From the NCBI GenBank assembly GCA_044348085.1, contig JBIKTM010000001.1:164096-228095 (forward strand): a stretch of 64,000 nt of DNA, written 5' to 3'. This DNA is from Verrucolacustris sp044348085 (GTDB lineage Bacteria > Verrucomicrobiota > Verrucomicrobiia > Methylacidiphilales > Verrucolacustridaceae). This document shows, piece after piece, positions 60,568 through 64,000 of the stretch. Made by a program: the position numbers and the translations under genes. Numbering within the stretch: the stretch's first letter is position 1; every line of letters starts with the position of its first letter. The notes beneath the pieces were generated by a model that was not told the origin of the DNA, did no database searches, and was given only the letters and a program-made list of their open reading frames with translations.

Positions 60568-60957
60568 TTAGGCCGACCGAGCGAGCGCCTCCAAGCGCCC
60601 GCGAATGGTCGCGTCCCAGACATCACTGCCCACGCGAATTCTTAAGCCGCCTAACACCTCTGGCCGAACCTCGACCTGCTGTGCTAGCGGTTTACCAAAA
60701 TGTTTTTCTAAAACGGAGAAAACCGATTTTCCTCCGTCCTCCAACTTCACGGCGGACACCACCTCGTGGGTAGCTCGTCCCACCTCCAAGCGAACCAATT
60801 GCCCCAACCGCCCCAAAACCTGAAGGTAACCGCGGGGCTTCTTCTGTGCCAAAACTCCAATCACCTTCCGTAACCGCGCCTCATCCAATCCCTGTTCCGA
60901 ATGGCAGATTCGAAAAAGGGTCTTGGCCTCAGATCTCGCAGCACGATTAATTTTCAT
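60568..60957 (-). CDS. atpH: ATP synthase delta subunit, shortened
   Basis: Peripheral stalk subunit that links F1 to subunit b. The protein is 129 residues, against about 175-180 usual for delta. The C-terminal half is recognisable (LAQQVEVRPEVLGGLRIRVGSDVWDATIRGRLEAL in segments), while the N-terminal six-helix bundle is much reduced. Placement between atpF and atpA leaves no doubt about identity. Missing helices may be a true family trait of this group. Confidence 0.85.
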   Translation of the reverse strand: MKINRAARSEAKTLFRICHSEQGLDEARLRKVIGVLAQKKPRGYLQVLGRLGQLVRLEVGRATHEVVSAVKLEDGGKSVFSVLEKHFGKPLAQQVEVRPEVLGGLRIRVGSDVWDATIRGRLEALARSA

Positions 60958-60973
60958 TGGAAGACGTTAGGAT

Positions 60974-61501
60974 TTATCCGGCGACCTGAGCCACGGCTTC
61001 TTTTCGCAGACGTTCCTCGTCCTGCGGTGTCAGCACACGGCCGACCACCTTTTCCGTGGTTCGGGCTACCAAACGACCCAACTCTTTACGCATCTCTGCT
61101 TCAAGTAGGGCCCGCTCCCGATCCATCGTTTCTTGGGCTTTTTTGACGAGCGTTTCGGCTTGGGCATGAGCCTCGGATAGCCGCTTGGCTCCTTGGATGT
61201 CAGCCGCAGCACGAGCCTCCGCCACCATCTTCTCGGAACGCGACTCCGCATCCCGAAGGATTTTTCGTCGTTGTTCTTCAGCTTCAGCCAGGCTTTGACG
61301 GCCTTTTTCAGCGCCTGCCAAACCTTCTTCGATCAGACGTTTGCGCTCTGCCAACATCGTAAGCACTGGCCGATAGGCAAAACGCCACAAGATCGCGAGA
61401 ACGATGAGAAAGTTGATCGTCTGGGCAGTAAATTTTGCCCAATCGATCCCCAACTGCTCAGCGAGCTGGTGACCCGTTTCAACAAGGGAACTAGCCAACA
61501 T
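60974..61501 (-). CDS. atpF: ATP synthase b subunit
   Basis: Peripheral stalk dimer, 175 residues: one membrane helix near 25-45 (FTAQTINFLIVLAILWRFAYRP) and a long, charged coiled coil (about 50-155) with heptads of Ala, Glu and Lys. It sits between atpE and atpH. Confidence 0.93.
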   Translation of the reverse strand: MLASSLVETGHQLAEQLGIDWAKFTAQTINFLIVLAILWRFAYRPVLTMLAERKRLIEEGLAGAEKGRQSLAEAEEQRRKILRDAESRSEKMVAEARAAADIQGAKRLSEAHAQAETLVKKAQETMDRERALLEAEMRKELGRLVARTTEKVVGRVLTPQDEERLRKEAVAQVAG

Positions 61502-61522
61502 GGCGGTTCTCCCGGTACCGGG

Positions 61523-61747
61523 TTATTTGTTGACGACGAAATAGACGAGAATCGCGAGACCCTCGGCAAACGCCATCCCTAGGAGACTGATGATCAACAC
61601 AGGGTTGAAAGCCCCGGGATTCCGTCCGACCGCCTCGGCCGCACGTCCGCCGATCAGGCCGACGCCCAGCGCCGCACCCGCACCGACCAGCGCCACCGCT
61701 AACTGCATTCCGTTGAAGGTAACTTGTCCTGCTTCTGCCAGCATCAT
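61523..61747 (-). CDS. atpE: ATP synthase c subunit
   Basis: Ion-carrying rotor ring subunit, 74 residues from the ATG at 61747 with a GGGA ribosome site. Two helices joined by the polar loop GRNPGA; the conserved ion-binding Glu is Glu62 in MAFAEGLAI. The Gln of the sodium signature in helix 1 is replaced by Val and the Glu is followed by Gly rather than Ser/Thr, so proton coupling is likely. Confidence 0.95.
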   Translation of the reverse strand: MMLAEAGQVTFNGMQLAVALVGAGAALGVGLIGGRAAEAVGRNPGAFNPVLIISLLGMAFAEGLAILVYFVVNK

Positions 61748-61831
61748 AGTTCGTGTCCCTTTCGTTGGACCCCCGATCTCCGTCTCCCCGACCCACACAG
61801 GTCGTTAGGAGCGGATTTCTAAAAGGTCCCT

Positions 61832-62674
61832 CTAGTGCCCGCCCTCCTCTTCAGAGTGCGAACAAAGTGTAGCCGTAAAAGCCACACAAAGCATGGTGAA
61901 GACGATTGCCTGCACGAGGCAAACAATCAGCTCCAGAAAATAGAACGGCACCGCCGCGATTCCAAAAGGTAGCATCTTTAACATCAGGGTCAGCACACTC
62001 TCCCCGCCATACACGTTTCCGTACAATCGCATGGATAAAGATACAGGCCGGATCAAAATGGAAATCAGTTCCACAATTCCAACGACAGCGAAAATAATCG
62101 TCATGGGCAGAAGGAGAAACCCACTAATTTTTCCCTTCACCCCAAAGATATGCTTCACCAACCCGAGCGGACCGTTGTACCAAACAGCCCAAAGGGTGCT
62201 CATGATAAAATAGATGACGGCCATCGATACCGTCAGATTCGCATCTGCCGTTGGAGGACGCAGAAAAGGACGCTCCACATGATCGACTGCAAAGGGCAAT
62301 CCACCCGCCACGGCATGCCCATAACCAATGCTTCCAACTCCAGGCATCAAATCCACCAAATTGGAGATCGCGATAAAAATAAAGTAGGTCGCAATCAAGG
62401 GAAACGCCCAACCCACAACTTTCGGTTCCAGTAGTCCTGAAATCATTCCCCGAACCGCATCCACCACAGACTCCACAAAGTTCTGCGAACCCGTGGGGAC
62501 CAGCGCCATCTTACGCGTGCCGATTCCCACAACCAAAAGGATGCCCAAAGCCACTCCCCATAAAGCCACCATGCTACTTGTCACGGGCAGAGGCCCAATT
62601 TGAAAAAAGGTTGTTGCAGCCGCAGGTACAGGAGCACCCCCAGCAGCCGACGCAAATGGTAAAATCCAGTACAT
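61832..62674 (-). CDS. atpB: ATP synthase a subunit
   Basis: Membrane stator subunit with the proton half-channels, 280 residues, about five or six helices. The essential Arg lies in SILIRPVSLSMRLYGNVYGGE near 220; VSMAVIYFIMSTLW near 150 is also typical. It is the first gene of the operon; no atpI precedes it. The 174-base upstream gap is shared with the divergent vapB. Confidence 0.93.
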   Translation of the reverse strand: MYWILPFASAAGGAPVPAAATTFFQIGPLPVTSSMVALWGVALGILLVVGIGTRKMALVPTGSQNFVESVVDAVRGMISGLLEPKVVGWAFPLIATYFIFIAISNLVDLMPGVGSIGYGHAVAGGLPFAVDHVERPFLRPPTADANLTVSMAVIYFIMSTLWAVWYNGPLGLVKHIFGVKGKISGFLLLPMTIIFAVVGIVELISILIRPVSLSMRLYGNVYGGESVLTLMLKMLPFGIAAVPFYFLELIVCLVQAIVFTMLCVAFTATLCSHSEEEGGH

Positions 62675-62824
62675 TGTAAGCCCTTAAATAGAGCCAAATT
62701 CACCTCTCCTGCCAAGCCCATCCATACCAACACTCGTATTAGTCGCCAATAAGCGCCGTCTGTTAGTTTATCTAATACTAAAAGTTCCGCTGATCGGTTG
62801 TGTGTAAAATGGATTGATTTGCCT

Positions 62825-62853
62825 GCATAATATGCCTACATTGCATGCATGCA
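62825..62853 (+). promoter_or_regulatory. Two palindromes over the vapB start (possible operators)
   Basis: GCATAATATGC at 62825-62835 is an 11-base palindrome around a central A, and TGCATGCATGCA at 62842-62853 is a perfect palindrome covering the ATG. Antitoxins of this type bind palindromes in their own promoter. A possible promoter TTGATT-17-TACATT overlaps them. Confidence 0.5.
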
Positions 62854-63115
62854 TAAAAAGTTTAAAACACAGTACACCATTCGAGACATACCTGAGTCTA
62901 CGGATAGTCGACTTCGGGAAACGGCTGCGATGGAAGAAATCAGTCTCAACCAAGCAGCGCTTCAGGCTCTCCAGCGTGGGCTAGGGACAGGCGATCACTC
63001 CGTTCGGTACCGATCCCTTCACTCCCTTCTTCATAAAAAAGATCAGGTGGATCACGCCTCTTGGAGATCCACTTTAGCCGAGATGGATCGCGTGAACCCC
63101 GAAGATTGGAAGTAG
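62849..63115 (+). CDS. VapB/FitA-type antitoxin
   Basis: An 88-residue protein with an N-terminal ribbon-helix-helix (about 8-45: TQYTIRDIPESTDSRLRETAAMEEISLNQAALQALQRGL in segments), the DNA-binding fold of FitA/VapB antitoxins, and a charged C-terminal tail that should wrap the toxin. It ends four bases before the toxin gene. Together they form a type II toxin-antitoxin module. Confidence 0.78.
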   Translation: MHKKFKTQYTIRDIPESTDSRLRETAAMEEISLNQAALQALQRGLGTGDHSVRYRSLHSLLHKKDQVDHASWRSTLAEMDRVNPEDWK

Positions 63116-63119
63116 AGCG

Positions 63120-63506
63120 GTGCGACTGCTCATCGACAGTAATCGCTTTATCGATTTCTGCTCGGGTGATCCCGAGGTCGTCAGTCGTCTTGAATCAGCC
63201 GTTCAAGTAATCGTCCCGTTTGTCGTACTCGCAGAAATTCGAGTGGGATCACTACTTTTTAAACGAGGGTTGGATCAGGCCAGGGTTCTGACCGAATTCC
63301 TGCAGCAACCGGGGGTTCGCACGGTTCACTCGACGGATGTGACGACCCACCACTGCGCCGCACTCTACGTTTACCTGCGTAAGCAGGGCACACCGATACC
63401 CACCAATGATATCTGGATTGCCGCACTCGCCGTAGAGCATTCCCTCATCGTGTACACGCGGGACACCCACTTCGATCACCTGCCCCAAATTCCGAAGATA
63501 CGATAA
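63120..63506 (+). CDS. VapC-type PIN-domain ribonuclease (toxin)
   Basis: A 128-residue PIN domain toxin that likely cuts RNA, with the acidic metal ligands in place: LLIDSNRFIDF (Asp6), a VLAEIRVGS (Glu), TNDIWIAALA (Asp) and a late RDTHFDHL. Starts with GTG, coupled closely to the antitoxin. The gene stops just before the rRNA terminator on the other strand. Confidence 0.88.
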   Translation: MRLLIDSNRFIDFCSGDPEVVSRLESAVQVIVPFVVLAEIRVGSLLFKRGLDQARVLTEFLQQPGVRTVHSTDVTTHHCAALYVYLRKQGTPIPTNDIWIAALAVEHSLIVYTRDTHFDHLPQIPKIR

Positions 63507-63547
63507 AAAGAAAACCGCCCCGTGACTATATAAGCCACGGGGCGGTT
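63505..63547 (-). terminator. Rho-independent terminator of the rRNA operon
   Basis: On the minus strand AACCGCCCCGTG and CACGGGGCGGTT form a 12-base stem with an 11-base loop (GCTTATATAGT), followed by TTTTCTTTTTATC. It lies just downstream of 5S and overlaps the vapC stop on the other strand, where no T run follows. Confidence 0.9.
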
Positions 63548-63551
63548 AAAC

Positions 63552-63667
63552 TCTGGCGACGACCTACTCTCGCGTGCCCTATAGACGCACTACCATCGGC
63601 GATGTCGCGTTTCACTTCCGGGTTCGATATGGGACCGGGTGGGACCACGACTCTAAGGCCACCAGAC
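63552..63667 (-). rRNA. rrf: 5S ribosomal RNA
   Basis: About 116 bases; the ends TCTGGTG and CGCCAGA pair as helix I. The 5S core GGTCCCACCCGGTCCCATATCG and later GAAACGCGACATCGCCGATGGTAGT (shown in segments) fits the conserved loops. Ends are accurate to a few bases. Confidence 0.93.
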
Positions 63668-63902
63668 CACTGTTCCTCTCAGGGAAATTTCCCCTACTGG
63701 AAAAGGCCGTCTGTCGGCTTTCGTCACTTTCGTTTTCAAAGAATTCCCGATGGGATTCCCTGATAACTGCGCAAAATAGAATCAACTTCTGCCGAGACGC
63801 TTGAAATAAATCAGCGACTCATTGCGAATCAAAAATACTCAGTGAATTGTCCGCCGGCGACCCGCTTCCCAGAGGAAGCGGACCGCATCGCGGAAAATCC
63901 TG
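63668..63902 (-). other. 23S-5S spacer with stem-loop
   Basis: About 235 bases without gene or tRNA. It holds a short hairpin, CCGCTTCC and GGAAGCGG at 63862-63869 and 63874-63881, that could be an RNase III processing site. Nothing else recognisable. Confidence 0.5.
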
Positions 63903-64000
63903 AGATCAAGCCAATTGGGAAATTAGTATCGCTTAGCTAAACACGTTACCGTGCTTCCACTTGCGACCTATCAACGTGATTATCTACCACGTCCCTAATG
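63903..64000 (-). rRNA. rrl: 23S ribosomal RNA, 3' end (partial)
   Basis: On the minus strand the last bases of 23S: GATAGGTCGCAAGTGGAAGC, then GTTTAGCTAAGCGATACTAAT and a close GGCTTGATC, like the end of bacterial 23S. The rest of the gene continues past the window end. Confidence 0.9.

Noticed and set aside
61491..61796. Minus-strand ORF with Gly/Arg-rich sequence
   Set aside because: Wrong frame across atpE, which has a clear c-subunit sequence.
1..64000. CRISPR arrays, insertion sequences, prophage or attachment sites
   Set aside because: No regularly spaced repeats, transposase or phage genes were seen. tRNA genes are not followed by repeated ends or integrases.

Overview
The window is a dense, single-copy-looking chromosomal segment of a Gram-negative bacterium. 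Lipid A genes (lpxI, lpxB), an outer-membrane porin, a heptosyltransferase-like enzyme, Tat export and meso-DAP peptidoglycan recycling (mpl) show an outer membrane. A small SWIB-domain protein, a DksA-like protein with a half-lost zinc finger and a long IspH are traits I associate with the Planctomycetes-Verrucomicrobia-Chlamydiae group. My best guess is Verrucomicrobiota; this is inference without a tree. I see no phage, insertion sequence or CRISPR array.

Layout. 0-8.8 kb: queG, a TPR lipoprotein, an epimerase, tRNA-Leu(UAA), a ferredoxin plus flavoprotein reductase pair, an L,D-transpeptidase split by a frame change at an A9 run, a nuclease, tRNA-Leu(UAG) and a porin. 8.8-14.5 kb (minus strand): a glycosyltransferase-PHP fusion, then thiG-thiH-thiS running straight into an ECF sigma factor, a likely anti-sigma protein and an exported partner. 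14.6-18.4 kb: a prenyl diphosphate synthase and the operon lpxI, gnnA-like oxidoreductase, lpxB. 18.5-26.7 kb: nusA-infB-rbfA, a DUF151 nuclease, speA, dksA-like, rpsR-rpmB and a DsrE/TusC-like pair. 26.8-36.3 kb: mpl, ispH, argD-argF, DAHP synthase, pfkA, a LarA-like protein and a cysteine desulfurase. 36.4-51.7 kb: tRNA-Thr(CGU), FAD oxidoreductases, GT9, miaB, fthC-tatC, a metallo-beta-lactamase fold protein, an NlpC/P60-like protein, fabI-HAD, TerC, a GH73 glucosaminidase, and a divergent dihydropteroate-synthase-like gene coupled to a pteridine-reductase-like SDR. 51.7-56.2 kb: tRNA-Ser(UGA), an AT-hook/winged-helix protein, the operon cofG-cofH-SWIB ending in a clear terminator, then psd-pssA. 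56.2-62.7 kb: the complete F1Fo ATP synthase operon atpBEFHAGDC. 62.8-64 kb: a VapBC-type module, then the 3' end of an rRNA operon (terminator, 5S, spacer, partial 23S) on the minus strand.

How it fits together. Most genes are housekeeping: translation, envelope building, cofactor and amino-acid synthesis, energy. They sit in short operons with ATGA or TGATG overlaps, and convergent genes often overlap at their stops. The points most worth following are FO synthase (cofG/cofH) in an apparent operon with a SWIB protein, next to a second eukaryote-like DNA-binding protein; the sigma/anti-sigma cassette attached to thiazole synthesis; the GT-PHP fusion; and the A9 frame change in the L,D-transpeptidase. 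The plus strand looks C-rich whatever the gene orientation, which suggests that the minus strand is the leading strand; the rRNA and ATP synthase operons lie on it. No gene-free stretch exceeds 300 bases.
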